From positions 7,696,019-7,745,640 of the forward strand of contig SJPJ01000001.1 of NCBI GenBank assembly GCA_007859835.1: a DNA stretch of 49,622 nt, given 5' to 3'. The first letter of the stretch is position 1. The number at the start of each line of letters is the position of its first letter. Shown here in pieces: positions 26,677 through 35,935 of the stretch. The position numbers and the translations under genes were made by a program. Origin of the DNA: Novipirellula herctigrandis (lineage in GTDB: Bacteria; Planctomycetota; Planctomycetia; Pirellulales; Pirellulaceae). Below the pieces are notes generated by a model. It saw only the letters and a list, made by a program, of their open reading frames with translations. It was not told the DNA's origin and did not search any database.

Positions 26677-27034
26677 GTAATCGAAAAGACGGTTAGAGTT
26701 GGGAAGAGATGAGGACATGGCAGGCATTGTTGATTGCAACGAGGTCGCGAAAGTCAGTCATTTCAATGCAATTGAGATCGGTCCGCCGCAACCCTGAGAA
26801 TGAATATCGAAGGGAATATTTCCTTGACTTTCGCCTCGGAGCCCGCCGCGACTCTCTCCCCTTCCGATTTTGCGGGTCAGGGAGATTGACGGGGGTTGAA
26901 ATCTCTCTTCCTGAGCAGGAATGAATCATGAGAACATCCCGCTCGTCCGTCGCCATGGTCGCTAGGATCGGCATCGCGTGGACCGAATCGTTCATGCGAC
27001 GTATCGTTAGTCGCCCTCGGATGTGCGATACACA
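26677..27034. other. Intergenic region upstream of the first OprB porin
   Basis: About 360 bases with no convincing gene. The porin promoter should lie here. A GGAGATTGACGG-type stretch and an ATG-rich segment near 26925-26960 do not lead to a credible protein. Confidence 0.4.
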
Positions 27035-27969
27035 TCACTGCCTGTCACTTTGAATCGGACCTCTTGGGTCGCCAAACTCCCGGCAACGTGAACTCGCAGA
27101 AATGGCCCGGCACATAGTCGCCATACACCACGCTTTCTCGAGTTCAGCGAGGATCTCCATGGAGGCCTCGAAATCGCGTTCCATTCCTCCGTGCGTGTCT
27201 TTGACGTTCGGCGTGATGATGCCAGGATTCAGGATGGTGGTCGTGCCGTTATGGGCAGCGATGGTGAAGAGTTCTTCACTACTTTGGCGGACCATCGCCT
27301 CGGCGTCCCAAGCACCCATATCGATGTAGGCCCGCATCCATTGAATCTCGATGGCCGCTCCAGTGGGGTTCCCATCGTCGTCCCGCTCCCAATAGGTGAT
27401 ACCAGGAAGCGTGTCTGGCGTGTCCTTGGTGATGCCAGCCGCTTCCAAGGCCGCCGAGTTGAGCCACGCGTCGTGGATGGTGAAATCGAGCATGATCGCC
27501 GGGCGATCGGGCACGGCGGTGTCGAGGTCTTTCGCCGTTGGTCGTCCGCCAAGCTTGTCGGCAACCCAACCGACGCCCCGAATTACCTTTTCGTCCGGGT
27601 GCGTTTCGGCATACTCTTTGATCTGCTCGAGCGTCTCGGCCTTGTTCTTGGCGTCATACAGATTCGCACCCAGAGCGATCCAACTTGAAGCGATCAGATG
27701 GTCTGAGCGCTGATAAAGCCGGGCATCACCATTTTGCCTGCGCAGTCGACGACGTCGGTATCATCGCCAATAAACGCTTTGGCATCGGCGCTGGACCCAA
27801 CGAACACAATTTGATTGCCTGTCACTGCCACCGCTTCGGCCCAAGGCTGAGCGTCGTTGACGGTGTAGACCTTGCCGCCGGTGAATAACGTATCGGCCGG
27901 TTTCTGTTGAGCGAACGCGATTGCGGGTAAGACCGCGATTGCGAACACACTGCCCACGATTGCTTTCAT
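27035..27969 (-). pseudogene. Exported amidohydrolase (amidohydrolase_3/YtcJ-like), frameshifted and truncated
   Basis: The start at 27969 gives a signal peptide (MKAIVGSVFAIAVLPAIAFA) and the usual TLFTGGKVYTVNDAQPWAEA and GKMVMPGFISA opening. At about 27700 the frame breaks: GCTCAGACCATCTGATC would read AHDHLIAS if one C were restored after GCTCA, so a single-base deletion destroys the HxH metal-binding motif. In the next frame the family continues (WIALGANLYDAKNKAETLEQ, RPAIMLDFTIHDAWLNSAAL, GITYWERDDDGNPTG) until about 27120, then resemblance stops at roughly half the normal length. Two lesions therefore make it non-functional. Confidence 0.85.
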
Positions 27970-28051
27970 GTGACAGTTCATTGAATTTCGTTTTTGCGTC
28001 GATGGGGGGAGTGATAAGTCTTTAGGATCGCCGGAACAATAAATGAGATTG

Positions 28052-28090
28052 TCTTCCAGCTTGTCATGGTCAAAACGACAGGCTGGAAGC
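28052..28090. repeat. REP-like inverted repeat, copy 1
   Basis: TCTTCCAGCTTGTC and GACAGGCTGGAAGC face each other across a short loop. The same CTTCCAGCCTGT core occurs at 39676, 40567 and 45072. It sits between the broken amidohydrolase and the acidic secreted protein. Confidence 0.7.
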
Positions 28091-28154
28091 CAATCCTACA
28101 TCCCAATCCCGCCAATAGTTGTTCCGACGCTCTTCAGAGGAGTCGTTTTTCTAT

Positions 28155-29240
28155 CTAAAAGTCGAAGTCGTCAAATCCGCCGAAGTCGCCGTAGTCGTCG
28201 TCGCCGAAGTAGCCTCCGCCAAAGTCATTTGTGTCGACGTCCAACGCTCCGTCGTAGCCACGAAAGTCGTCGTAGCCACCGAGATCATAGTTGTCGTAGC
28301 CGATGCCAAAGTCGCCAACATCGAGATCTTCTTGAAGATCAAGTCGTCCGCCGAAATCAATCGCATTGTCACCCGATCCAATTGCGTCATCACCGAACCC
28401 AAAGTTCAAATCGTTCAGGTCAAGGTCGACGTCGTCTTGCCAGAAGTCAGCGGAATCAATCTCTTCGAAGTCCGCAGTGACATTGTCCCATTCGGCCTTG
28501 GACATCAAGTCACCCAGGTCCGCTCGGGCCGCGTCCCAGTCCTTTTCGTCTGCCGTATCCACATCGTCCCACTGGGCATCGCTCAAGCGGCTCAAGTCAT
28601 CAAAGGCATCTCGCAAGTCATCCTTATACAACTCAGGAATCTTGCAGTCACGAATCCAATCCTCCAACTGCTCCCAATCCTCGTCCTCGCGAGCGCGGAT
28701 CAAGAGATGACGCAGAAGTTCGCGATCCTGTTCGTCACGAACAAATTGATAGATTGTCCCGGCCGCATACACAGCGCGGGCCAACGGAGACCAACGGTTG
28801 CGATCAGCGTTGAGCGGCAATCGTCGCACTGGTCGATCAATAATGTGCCTGCGAACGATCCGCGAACTTGGCCTCGCCGCCGATCTTACAACTGGCTTCG
28901 AACTGGTCGTTCGCTTCTTCAGTTCGGTCAGTTCCCAGTTGCCGCGTTTGAAGTTCAATCCGTAGGTTCCAGGTCTTGTGATTGTCCGCGTCTTCCAGGC
29001 GCTCCTGGTGTTGCCTTTCCAAAACTCGATCGTTATGGGAAAGGACCGAGGCACAAGGACCGAAGCCTTACCAGGCTTGATCTCTCGACGGGTTGTTCCG
29101 ATCTTCAGGTAGGCGTTGTACCTATCCAGGTTTGCTAACACGACTTTGTCAGCCCCCTTGGTTGAGGAACTGAAGATCGATCCCGCGAGAATACATGTGG
29201 CGACAAACAGTCTTGCCTGATTTGAAAATGTGAATTGCAT
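28155..29240 (-). CDS. Exported protein with an acidic Asp/Gly/aromatic C-terminal domain
   Basis: A 361-residue protein. The signal peptide is MQFTFSNQARLFVATCILAG followed by SIFSSSTKGA. Residues about 30-95 look like a compact beta domain (ADKVVLANLDRYNAYLKIGT, FPITIEFWKGNTRSAWKTRT). A basic linker (about 105-145) precedes a helical acidic segment (REDEDWEQLEDWIRDCKIPE). From about 240 to the end the sequence is low-complexity Asp, Gly, Phe and Tyr (GYDNYDLGGYDDFRGYD, ending FGGFDDFDF). I do not recognise the family. The acidic tail could bind calcium or mediate adhesion or phase separation; that is speculation. A long plus-strand open frame opposite it is a shadow. Confidence 0.75.
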   Translation of the reverse strand: MQFTFSNQARLFVATCILAGSIFSSSTKGADKVVLANLDRYNAYLKIGTTRREIKPGKASVLVPRSFPITIEFWKGNTRSAWKTRTITRPGTYGLNFKRGNWELTELKKRTTSSKPVVRSAARPSSRIVRRHIIDRPVRRLPLNADRNRWSPLARAVYAAGTIYQFVRDEQDRELLRHLLIRAREDEDWEQLEDWIRDCKIPELYKDDLRDAFDDLSRLSDAQWDDVDTADEKDWDAARADLGDLMSKAEWDNVTADFEEIDSADFWQDDVDLDLNDLNFGFGDDAIGSGDNAIDFGGRLDLQEDLDVGDFGIGYDNYDLGGYDDFRGYDGALDVDTNDFGGGYFGDDDYGDFGGFDDFDF

Positions 29241-29447
29241 TGTTGTGTTTCAACGATACCGGGCACTCGAGATAAAGAGGGACGTTGAAACTATAACTAG
29301 AATCAATCGTTGATACGTGAATACAATCTCTCCAAACTTTGAAAAACCAAATGAAATGCAGATTCACTGGCTCGACTCTCAAGGCGAATCAGTTGATTGA
29401 AATTCCGAAAACCTGCACGATTCGATCACCAAGAACAGACTGGAAGC

Positions 29448-30092
29448 CTATCCGACTGGTACGTCGTCGGCGGAGATTGCCTGGGGTGATTCCCCTGAAG
29501 CCTCATTATCCCGTTTCGAATCGGTTTTGTAACCTGTGGAAGCGGCGATCCATTGAGGATCTCGCGTGAATACCACGTCCAACGCTAGGTGATCCATCGC
29601 GCCAGCCAACACATCGGCGACTTCGCGTCGACATTCGTCGCGATCTTTCAGGCCGTAGTCATCCTTCTTCCCACAGGGAACATACAACTGGATATAGCTG
29701 AGACGCTCTAGCGGATGCGCCCGCATCTTCGTTTGGACGGTTTCGTTACCAGGAAACGCCGATTGAATGGCTGCAATGGCGCGATCCTGAAATGCGGGAT
29801 CCGGTGCTTTGCCGACGATTTGATTCCAGTTTTCGCAAATGATCTCTGGCGGCATTGGCAAGCTGAGAAATGAAAGTCGTGGCCCCATCGCTACTCGTCG
29901 ATTCCGTGCCCCCACGTCCGATTCGTTTTTGAACTTGGGTAGCTTGGTAACCCGATAACCGACCCCTATTAAGAAACTAATCGGCCCTGTCGCTGCCCCA
30001 CATGCCTGGGAGGGTTTGATATCAACGGACGCGTCATTGTCGGCATAACATGAATTACCGGACCTTGATGCGGCTATCGCAGACGTGGACAA
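29448..30092 (-). CDS. Hypothetical protein
   Basis: An open frame of up to 214 codons with a TTG at its upstream end; an internal ATG gives MGPRLSFLSLPMPPEIICEN. The middle reads like a real globular protein (AFQDRAIAAIQSAFPGNETV, RREVADVLAGAMDHLALDVV), but the first 60 residues look less so. This suggests a truncated or frameshifted gene, or a later start. I do not recognise it. No signal peptide or membrane span is visible. Confidence 0.4.
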   Translation of the reverse strand: MSTSAIAASRSGNSCYADNDASVDIKPSQACGAATGPISFLIGVGYRVTKLPKFKNESDVGARNRRVAMGPRLSFLSLPMPPEIICENWNQIVGKAPDPAFQDRAIAAIQSAFPGNETVQTKMRAHPLERLSYIQLYVPCGKKDDYGLKDRDECRREVADVLAGAMDHLALDVVFTRDPQWIAASTGYKTDSKRDNEASGESPQAISADDVPVG

Positions 30093-30177
30093 CTAATTTG
30101 ATCGGCACCAACCGCACGAACCGTCGATGCCAGAAGACGCGTATAGCAATTAAAACCAGTTCCCAGTACACGCATGG

Positions 30178-30999
30178 ATGCGCCCGATGCTTCGTCGACT
30201 CTCTTTAGTGTGTTTTTGCTGCGTTGCATTTATGGGCGTCGCCACGGCTCAAGATCCCAGCGACCCCACGCAGGTAAACTTTCATGTGATGCAGGAATGG
30301 GAGTGGAACCAGCTGTCACAACGCCAGGGCGACACGGTCGCCTATAAAGTCAGCCCATTCATCCCCTTCAAGATTGGGGAGCAGAGTCTGTTATTTAACT
30401 TCGAAGTTCCGCTTACTTACGCAGGCACGGACGTCTTGGGCGATCACACCGGACTCGGCGATACACGGCTGAAGCTGTTTTGGCTAATTGGCACGCAAAG
30501 CGAGTTCGTTCGCGCGGTCGTTCCTTCGTTCGATGCGATTGCACCCACTGGTGACGAGAACAAGGGTTTAGGGGGCGGATCATGGATCCTGATGCCGAAC
30601 ATGGTTTTCGCGCTTCAAATGGCCGAGAACTTCTCAATCTACCCGTTTTTTCGTTACGTGCACTCCGACGCGCCGCGGTCGTTTCTCGTACCCGACAGCG
30701 GGATTCCCGTTCCACCGGATGGGCAAGTCGACCAGTCTCCATCCGACACTCGTGCCTTCAATATGGAGGTCATGATGACCTTCGGGCTTCAGGACGCGGT
30801 GATCGACTGGGTATCGGTCACACCTGACTATTTTCAAAACTTTACCGGTGACCGCGGCCACACGTTTCAAATGAAGTACGACACAGGTGTAGCGCTTTCC
30901 GAACAACTCTTCTTGATCACAAAGTTTTGGCATCCCGTTTCGGGGGATGTGGCCAACGACTTTTCCTTTGGTTTGAGCTTGGATTGGTATCCACAGTAA
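30178..30999 (+). CDS. Outer-membrane beta-barrel protein (phenol-pathway MetA/transporter-like)
   Basis: A 273-residue protein with a signal peptide (MRPMLRRLSLVCFCCVAFMG, ending VATAQ). It is built of alternating amphipathic strands, with VSPFIPFKIGEQSLLFNFEV, GLGDTRLKLFWLIG, GGSWILMPNMVFAL, FSIYPFFRYVHSDA and a last strand FSFGLSLDWYPQ. The GLGDTxL signature is typical of the 'putative MetA-pathway of phenol degradation' barrel family. Such proteins may pass hydrophobic or small solutes. It is followed after one base by an OprB porin, so the two are surely cotranscribed. Confidence 0.75.
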   Translation: MRPMLRRLSLVCFCCVAFMGVATAQDPSDPTQVNFHVMQEWEWNQLSQRQGDTVAYKVSPFIPFKIGEQSLLFNFEVPLTYAGTDVLGDHTGLGDTRLKLFWLIGTQSEFVRAVVPSFDAIAPTGDENKGLGGGSWILMPNMVFALQMAENFSIYPFFRYVHSDAPRSFLVPDSGIPVPPDGQVDQSPSDTRAFNMEVMMTFGLQDAVIDWVSVTPDYFQNFTGDRGHTFQMKYDTGVALSEQLFLITKFWHPVSGDVANDFSFGLSLDWYPQ

Positions 31000-31000
31000 A

Positions 31001-32317
31001 ATGACGCACCGATCATTGTTTTCCTCATTAATGGCGTTAAGCGTCGTCCTGGTCAGTGCGGTCCCGGTATGCGCCCAGTCATCCACCAGGGCGAATACAC
31101 AGCCATCAAGTTCAGGCCAAACCACAACCGGGCGTTTGCATGGGTTGATTGGTCACCGGGAATTGAGCAACGTGCCGGACGATGTCGGATACCAGTTGAG
31201 CGAGTCCGATGAGAACATTGATTCGCTGTTTCCCTACGGTCCGCTAACGCCGCTAAACGATTTTTGGAGTCGCTCGACGAAACGCGTCAAGGAAACGCGT
31301 CGAATGGACCTTGGACTCAATTACACGGCCATTTATCAGTGGGCAGACACGACGGAGCAGGGTCCGCGAGAAGCCGGGGACGGCGACCTGGACTTCTTCG
31401 GTCGTTGGAATCTGTTGGGGTGTGAACGCTGTTCTTCGCTTGGGCTGGTTTTCAGCAGCGAGACCCGACATAAATATTCGGCGGTCGCCCCCAATCGACT
31501 GAACACCGGCACGGCAGGTGGGACGATCGTCGGTTTCGGTGAGCAGGACTTTTCACTCGTGCAGCTGTATTTGGAAGCCGGCAACTACAAGGATCGCTAC
31601 ATCGCGCGAGTCGGCAAGATGGATCCGGCGTTGATTTATGACGGCGGGCGGTACGTCAGTGCGAATTATGCTTTCTTCAATCCCGCTTTCTCCGATACAG
31701 CACCGATGCCGTTACCGGGTGCCGGGTTGGGCATCGCGGGCGCAGTGTATCCGACCGAGACGACGTATCTCGCCGCAGGACTTCATGACGCGAATGGAAA
31801 GCGGACGACGGCCGGATTTAATACGTTCTTTGGGGAGGGTGAGTTCTTCACAGCAATGGAATGCGGTTGGTTTCCCAATGTCGATCAGCCGCACGAAGGT
31901 TTGTACCATCTGACGTTTTGGAACATTGACGCCCGCAAGAGAAACGGCCGCGGAAGCGATCATGGACTAGCGCTGACGCTTGAACAACCACTTGGCTGCG
32001 ACGGAAAGTATGTCCCGTTTCTTCGTTACGCTCATGCAAACCGCGGCTTGAATGACATTCGCCAGAATCTATCGGTCGGCCTGGGGGTCGAGAACGTTTT
32101 TGATCAAAACGACGATCTCATCGGCGTGGCCGCGTCCTGGCAAGATCCGTCAACTGCCGGCGCGCGGGATCAGTACGCTATTGAAACGTTTTATCGTTTC
32201 TATCTAACGCCGCACACTCACCTTTCGCCAGATATCCAAGTCATCATCGACCCCGCTAACGCGTTGCAAAAGAACGCGGTCACAGTCCTCGGACTGCGAC
32301 TTCGCACCCTCTACTAA
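31001..32317 (+). CDS. OprB-family porin (second copy)
   Basis: A 438-residue porin starting one base after the preceding stop. The signal peptide is MTHRSLFSSLMALSVVLVSA then VPVCAQ. Motifs shared with the first porin include DFFGRWNLLG, ARVGKMDPALIYD, LAAGLHDANGK, AASWQDPSTAGARDQYAIET and a C-terminal strand LGLRLRTLY. The first porin has GFMWQDPTDSTRRDDYGMEM at the equivalent place, so they are paralogues of clearly different sequence. An outer-membrane channel for sugars or other small solutes is expected. Confidence 0.85.
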   Translation: MTHRSLFSSLMALSVVLVSAVPVCAQSSTRANTQPSSSGQTTTGRLHGLIGHRELSNVPDDVGYQLSESDENIDSLFPYGPLTPLNDFWSRSTKRVKETRRMDLGLNYTAIYQWADTTEQGPREAGDGDLDFFGRWNLLGCERCSSLGLVFSSETRHKYSAVAPNRLNTGTAGGTIVGFGEQDFSLVQLYLEAGNYKDRYIARVGKMDPALIYDGGRYVSANYAFFNPAFSDTAPMPLPGAGLGIAGAVYPTETTYLAAGLHDANGKRTTAGFNTFFGEGEFFTAMECGWFPNVDQPHEGLYHLTFWNIDARKRNGRGSDHGLALTLEQPLGCDGKYVPFLRYAHANRGLNDIRQNLSVGLGVENVFDQNDDLIGVAASWQDPSTAGARDQYAIETFYRFYLTPHTHLSPDIQVIIDPANALQKNAVTVLGLRLRTLY

Positions 32318-32634
32318 CCAATCGAAATGGCCATGGATCGATCAATTTTCGGCGCATCGGTCCACTTTCATTAGTCGTCGTTCCATTCGATTCTTCGCGT
32401 GTTTGTGCCGCTCAACTCACGTCGGTTGACTTTGATAATCACGATTCGGCGCAGAGGAATCGGAAGTTGCGCCTGCCTACGCGCAATCCATATAGGCGAC
32501 ATCGATAACCGACAAAGCACAACACTTCGTCGTCTGATGTAAACCGTGGGTCTGCCGCGCTGACCCACGCTTTAACACTGCGTTTGGTTGAGGTAAGTCT
32601 GAGTGGAATTTCGTTTCTCTCCAGGACCCTCGCT
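32318..32634. other. Intergenic region, no gene seen
   Basis: About 317 bases after the porin operon without a convincing gene. The ribosome binding site of the next small gene (AGGACC) lies at the right edge. Confidence 0.5.
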
Positions 32635-32820
32635 ATGAAATCAGAACATGACGAACTGACGCCCGAAGAACGCCGAGAGCGGATCGCCACGATTCTTGGC
32701 AACGCACGCGTGCGCCTTCAGCGACGTGCTGCTTTAGGCGGAAGCGATGATGACATGGAAAACGAGTCGAGCAAAGGCGTCGCCGCTCAACGCAAGAAAG
32801 CCGGTGCGGGAAGAAAATGA
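32635..32820 (+). CDS. Small basic/acidic protein often linked to mobile DNA
   Basis: A 61-residue protein starting at ATG 32635 after CCAGGACC. It reads MKSEHDELTPEERRERIATI then LGNARVRLQRR. The L-T-P-E-E-R-x-x-x-I-A-x-I-L-x-x-x-x-x-R-L pattern resembles small proteins that I recall next to recombinase genes in planctomycetes, but no recombinase is adjacent here. It could be the surviving cargo of a lost element. The function is unknown. Confidence 0.6.
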   Translation: MKSEHDELTPEERRERIATILGNARVRLQRRAALGGSDDDMENESSKGVAAQRKKAGAGRK

Positions 32821-32835
32821 GCTGAGCTTGGGCTA

Positions 32836-32972
32836 GGCGGCTCTCCGTGAATAGTTCTTCAGCAATCCACCGAGTCGTTCTTTGCAGCGTATTTCGCTCA
32901 ACCGCATTGCGTCGACGGGAGTGGCAGTTGTTTTCGTTGTCTCTCCCTTTTTTATGACCTCATTACTCAGAC
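32836..32972 (-). pseudogene. C-terminal remnant of a second transposase lineage
   Basis: The minus strand reads GLSNEVIKKGETTKTTATPV then DAMRLSEIRCKERLGG, ending KNYSRRAA. It aligns with the last 46 residues of the intact transposase at 48090-49181 (LENELIQKPLSKTGKKSGCS, then RISDIRCQERLGG and SYSRRAA). The rest is replaced by the right end of the copy-1-type element at about 32976. Confidence 0.8.
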
Positions 32973-32975
32973 CCC

Positions 32976-33455
32976 GTGGGGTCAAAAAAGTCGATCGAGC
33001 ATTTAGGTCGGTGAAATCAGAGGTGGGTTTGTCATCTAAGGTCGAATTCTGGATCGAGATCGAGCCCAGATTCAGCGGTGCCGTTGAAAAACCGGGTTGA
33101 GACGGCGGCACCGCGCAGCAGATATCACATCGATTGTCTTGAGACCGAAGTGGCGCGGAGCGAATGAAGGCCGGAAGAGTTAAGCAGCTCGGCGATACGA
33201 TCGAAGCAAGCCACCAAGGCGTTTGGTCGTTTCGATTTCAGCATCCATATCAGGCGGACGATTCATCGTCACGATCAGTTCGTTGTTTAGACCCTGATGA
33301 TTCCGTTCGGTGTGATAGTGATCAAGAAAGCTTCGAACAGCCTTTCGAGTCGGGTTCTCGGCAAAGAGAATCCGTTTGTAAAGGCACTCGGATTTCAACG
33401 ATCCGAAAAATTTTTCCAGGTGTGCGTTCAAGTTTGGGCTTCGCGCCGGCAAAGG
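32976..33455 (-). mobile_element. Insertion sequence, copy 3 (truncated)
   Basis: The right end is GTGGGGTCAAAAAAGTCGAT. The following 145 bases match the solo tip at 47742 nearly base for base. A transposase C-terminus (91 codons, 33180-33452, keeping the HLEKFFGSLKSE block and ending SYRRAA) follows. Similarity to copy 1 stops at about 33455 (GCGCCGGCAA), leaving no left end. Confidence 0.8.
33180..33452 (-). pseudogene. Transposase fragment, last 90 residues
   Basis: The frame contains RSPNLNAHLEKFFGSLKSEC and ERNHQGLNNELIVTMNRPPD, closely matching the transposase of copy 1, but only the final catalytic Glu block remains. It is non-functional. Confidence 0.85.
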
Positions 33456-33533
33456 TTGATACGATCGCCGTTTGGGATGATTTCTAACGAAAGATGGTCA
33501 GCACTACCTTGAAAGCACTGAGTGAATACGTAA

Positions 33534-34739
33534 TCAAGCTTTGCGATCTTCCGCTCGCGATTGAAGACGCGAGTTTCCTTTGCTTAACGATGTGCTTCCG
33601 AACTTGTCCCGCACTGCATCGGCAACTGAATCCAACTTTCGCTGCTTTGCGTGTTCCTGTCTTTCCTGATCATCTTCGTCGAAGAGTGACTGCTGCACCA
33701 AGCGACTGTCACTTCCGTCGCCGAAATTGCTGACTCCGACGCCGACTAAACGTAGGTGCAAATGACCTGCTGAGATGGCGTTGTCGAGCAACTCCTTCCC
33801 TGCCTGCCATACTTCGGCCGTCACGTCGGTGGGATTGGGCAGTGTCCTGGAACGGGTGATAATCCGAAAGTTGGCCAAGCGGATCTTCAAGTGGACCGTT
33901 CTTGCTTGCTTCTTCTGACGTCGCAATCGTCGCATGACCTGTTCGGTCAACTCTGACAGCCTAGCCCGTAAGACATCCTTGTCGACGATGTCCGTGGCAA
34001 ATGTCGTTTCGTGCGAGATCGACTTCGCTTCACGGTCTGGCACAACGGCTCGATCATCAATTCCGCGAGACAACTTCCAGAAGTGCTCGCCCTGACTACC
34101 AAAGTTTTGCCTGAGTGTTTCAACCGGGAGCCCGCGAAGTTGTTCGATCGTGTGAATGCCAAGTTGATCCAATCTGCCGCCAGTCACTTTCCCGACTCCC
34201 CACAGTCGTCCCACCGGCAATGGATCGAGGAACGATTGGATCTCATCGGGCCGCACGACAACCAATCCATCAGGCTTTTGTAAATCGCTGGCGATCTTCG
34301 CTAGAAACTTGTTCGGAGCAACGCCGACTGATGCGACCAATGATGTTTGTTGCTTGATTTCCTGTTTGATACGGATTGCGATTTGTTCCGCCTTGCCAAA
34401 CAGTGATTGACAACCGGTAACATCCAGAAACGCTTCATCAAGCGAGAGCGGTTCAACGAGCGGCGTGTAACGGAAAAAGATGTCGTGCATTTGGCGAGAA
34501 ACCTCGGCGTAGTAGCTCATTCGAACTGGCAAGACAATGAGCCCCGGACAAAGCCGCAATGCGGTCGCCGTGGGAATAGCGCTATGGATGCCAAATTTCC
34601 GGGCGGCGTAGTTTGCCGCAGCCACTACGCCGCGTCCCTCAGGAGTACCGCCAACCACGACCGGACGCCCGACGAATTCAGGCCGCTCGCGCTCTTCAAC
34701 GGATGCGTAAAAAGCATCCATATCAACGTGTAGGATCAT
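33534..34739 (-). CDS. dinB: DNA polymerase IV (Y-family)
   Basis: A 401-residue error-prone polymerase for translesion synthesis. Y-family motifs are complete: ILHVDMDAFYASVE at the N-terminus (metal Asp), RGVVAAANYAARKFGI, PLSLDEAFLDVT (metal Asp-Glu) and SVGVAPNKFLAKIASDLQKP. The helix-hairpin-helix thumb (LWGVGKVTGGRLDQLGI) and a little-finger domain (SISHETTF, LRLVGVGVSNF) follow. The tail contains QQSLFDED, close to the beta-clamp-binding consensus QLSLF. The ATG lies only 13 bases after the stop of a degenerate transposase and lacks an evident ribosome binding site, so its own promoter may have been lost. No lexA is nearby. Confidence 0.95.
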   Translation of the reverse strand: MILHVDMDAFYASVEERERPEFVGRPVVVGGTPEGRGVVAAANYAARKFGIHSAIPTATALRLCPGLIVLPVRMSYYAEVSRQMHDIFFRYTPLVEPLSLDEAFLDVTGCQSLFGKAEQIAIRIKQEIKQQTSLVASVGVAPNKFLAKIASDLQKPDGLVVVRPDEIQSFLDPLPVGRLWGVGKVTGGRLDQLGIHTIEQLRGLPVETLRQNFGSQGEHFWKLSRGIDDRAVVPDREAKSISHETTFATDIVDKDVLRARLSELTEQVMRRLRRQKKQARTVHLKIRLANFRIITRSRTLPNPTDVTAEVWQAGKELLDNAISAGHLHLRLVGVGVSNFGDGSDSRLVQQSLFDEDDQERQEHAKQRKLDSVADAVRDKFGSTSLSKGNSRLQSRAEDRKA

Positions 34740-35935
34740 TATTTATTGGTGACTATGTGATGGCCGTTGCGCCAGGGCCAATCGTCGATGCCGCTTGCGA
34801 ATACGATTTTATGTGCCCGCCCAGCCGTTCAGTGCAGACGACATCGTTCTTGTGGAATTCGACCGTAGCCGGGGGATCACCACTGCGCTGGGGAGGAAGG
34901 TGATCGCGGGCACTGTGACAATGTTCGGTATTGTACCAGATGGGCGTTTGTTTCAATAAGTGATCGAGGTGCGCGTTGGTCACGATGCAGAACGCATTGA
35001 GCACTTCGTGTTTAATCGTCTGGATCAGGCGTTCGACGTGAGCCTGCAAGTTCGGTGAGCGAATAGGCGTTTTTTTGATCTTGCAATCTGCTGATGTGAA
35101 AACGCCATCAAACGATTCGGTGTATTTCTTGTCGCGGTCACGCATCATGTGCGTGCATTCCAGACCCTCATCTTCCATCCACATGCTGAAGTTCCGAGCT
35201 TGCTGGACGGTCCAATCGCCGGTGGGATTCTCAGTGCATGGGGAGAGCCAAATCCGCCGTGATCCCAGGTGAATAAACACGATGAAGTAAAGATCAACCA
35301 ACCCCTTGATCGTCCACTTCTTCTTGCACGCGAAATCGCACTGCCAAAGCGTTTCTGCGTGACGCTTCAGGAACTTGTGCCAAGTGTCTGGATGGTCGCC
35401 AGGAGTCGTTGGAAAACCAGCTTCGACGATCCCGTTCTTCACTGTTTGGCGAGAAATGTGAACGCCCATCCGCCGCAGTTCTTGCAGTATCTTTGTGTAG
35501 CCAAAACCCGTCTCTTTGCGATTTCGGATGATCGTGTCACGGATGTCCTCAGGCGTCTTTGGCCGGCCGGGTTTTCGATTCGACTTCTTCACCTTTTGCT
35601 TCTTGGTCGCCGTGAGTGCTCCTTCTTCTTGCCTTCGGACCCAGCGTCGAAACGTCGAATAGGAAGCAATCGACATGATTTTTTAAGGCACCACCATGCT
35701 TCTTCCGTGCCTAACAAGGATCTGTTGCTCGCGATTGTCGAGCGCAATCCGATCAGGTAACTTGGCACGAAGAATCTGGTTTTCAGCTTTCAGGAAACGG
35801 ATCTGCTGGGCAAGTTCGCGGGCGCGTAAGCGATGCAAGGAGTGTCAAAAGTGGATGGATGAACTTGGCCATGGATCGCTGAAAGACCTCGCGTTTTACT
35901 GAATAATCGAGGTGGCAACCTTTTTGTACCCCGCT
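34740..35935 (-). mobile_element. Degenerate insertion sequence upstream of dinB
   Basis: The upstream end reads GAGCGGGGTACAAAAAGG on the minus strand near 35919-35935. It resembles the corresponding end of the intact element at the right of the window (GCGGGGTGCAAAAAGTAC). The other end is not recognisable and merges into the dinB start region. The transposase inside is broken. Confidence 0.6.
34753..35875 (-). pseudogene. rve-type transposase, third lineage, with internal stop and frameshift
   Basis: The main part (34753-35676, 307 codons from MSIASYSTFRRWVRRQEEGA) has the blocks LWQCDFACKKKW, MMRDRDKKYTESF and QAHVERLIQTIKHE. Upstream in the same frame the usual N-terminus is visible (RARELAQQIRFLKAENQILR, AKLPDRIALDNREQQILVRH), but a TAA at about 35680 separates it from the main part. 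A further shift near 35820 separates the opening MAKFIHPLLTLLASLTR. The protein ends in GPGATAIT rather than the normal SYSRRAA, suggesting a readthrough 3' end. Confidence 0.75.

Noticed and set aside
28119-29138. Long plus-strand open frame (339 codons) opposite the acidic secreted protein
   Set aside because: It is valine- and serine-rich shadow sequence created by Asp/Gly codons on the other strand. The minus-strand frame has a signal peptide and coherent domains.
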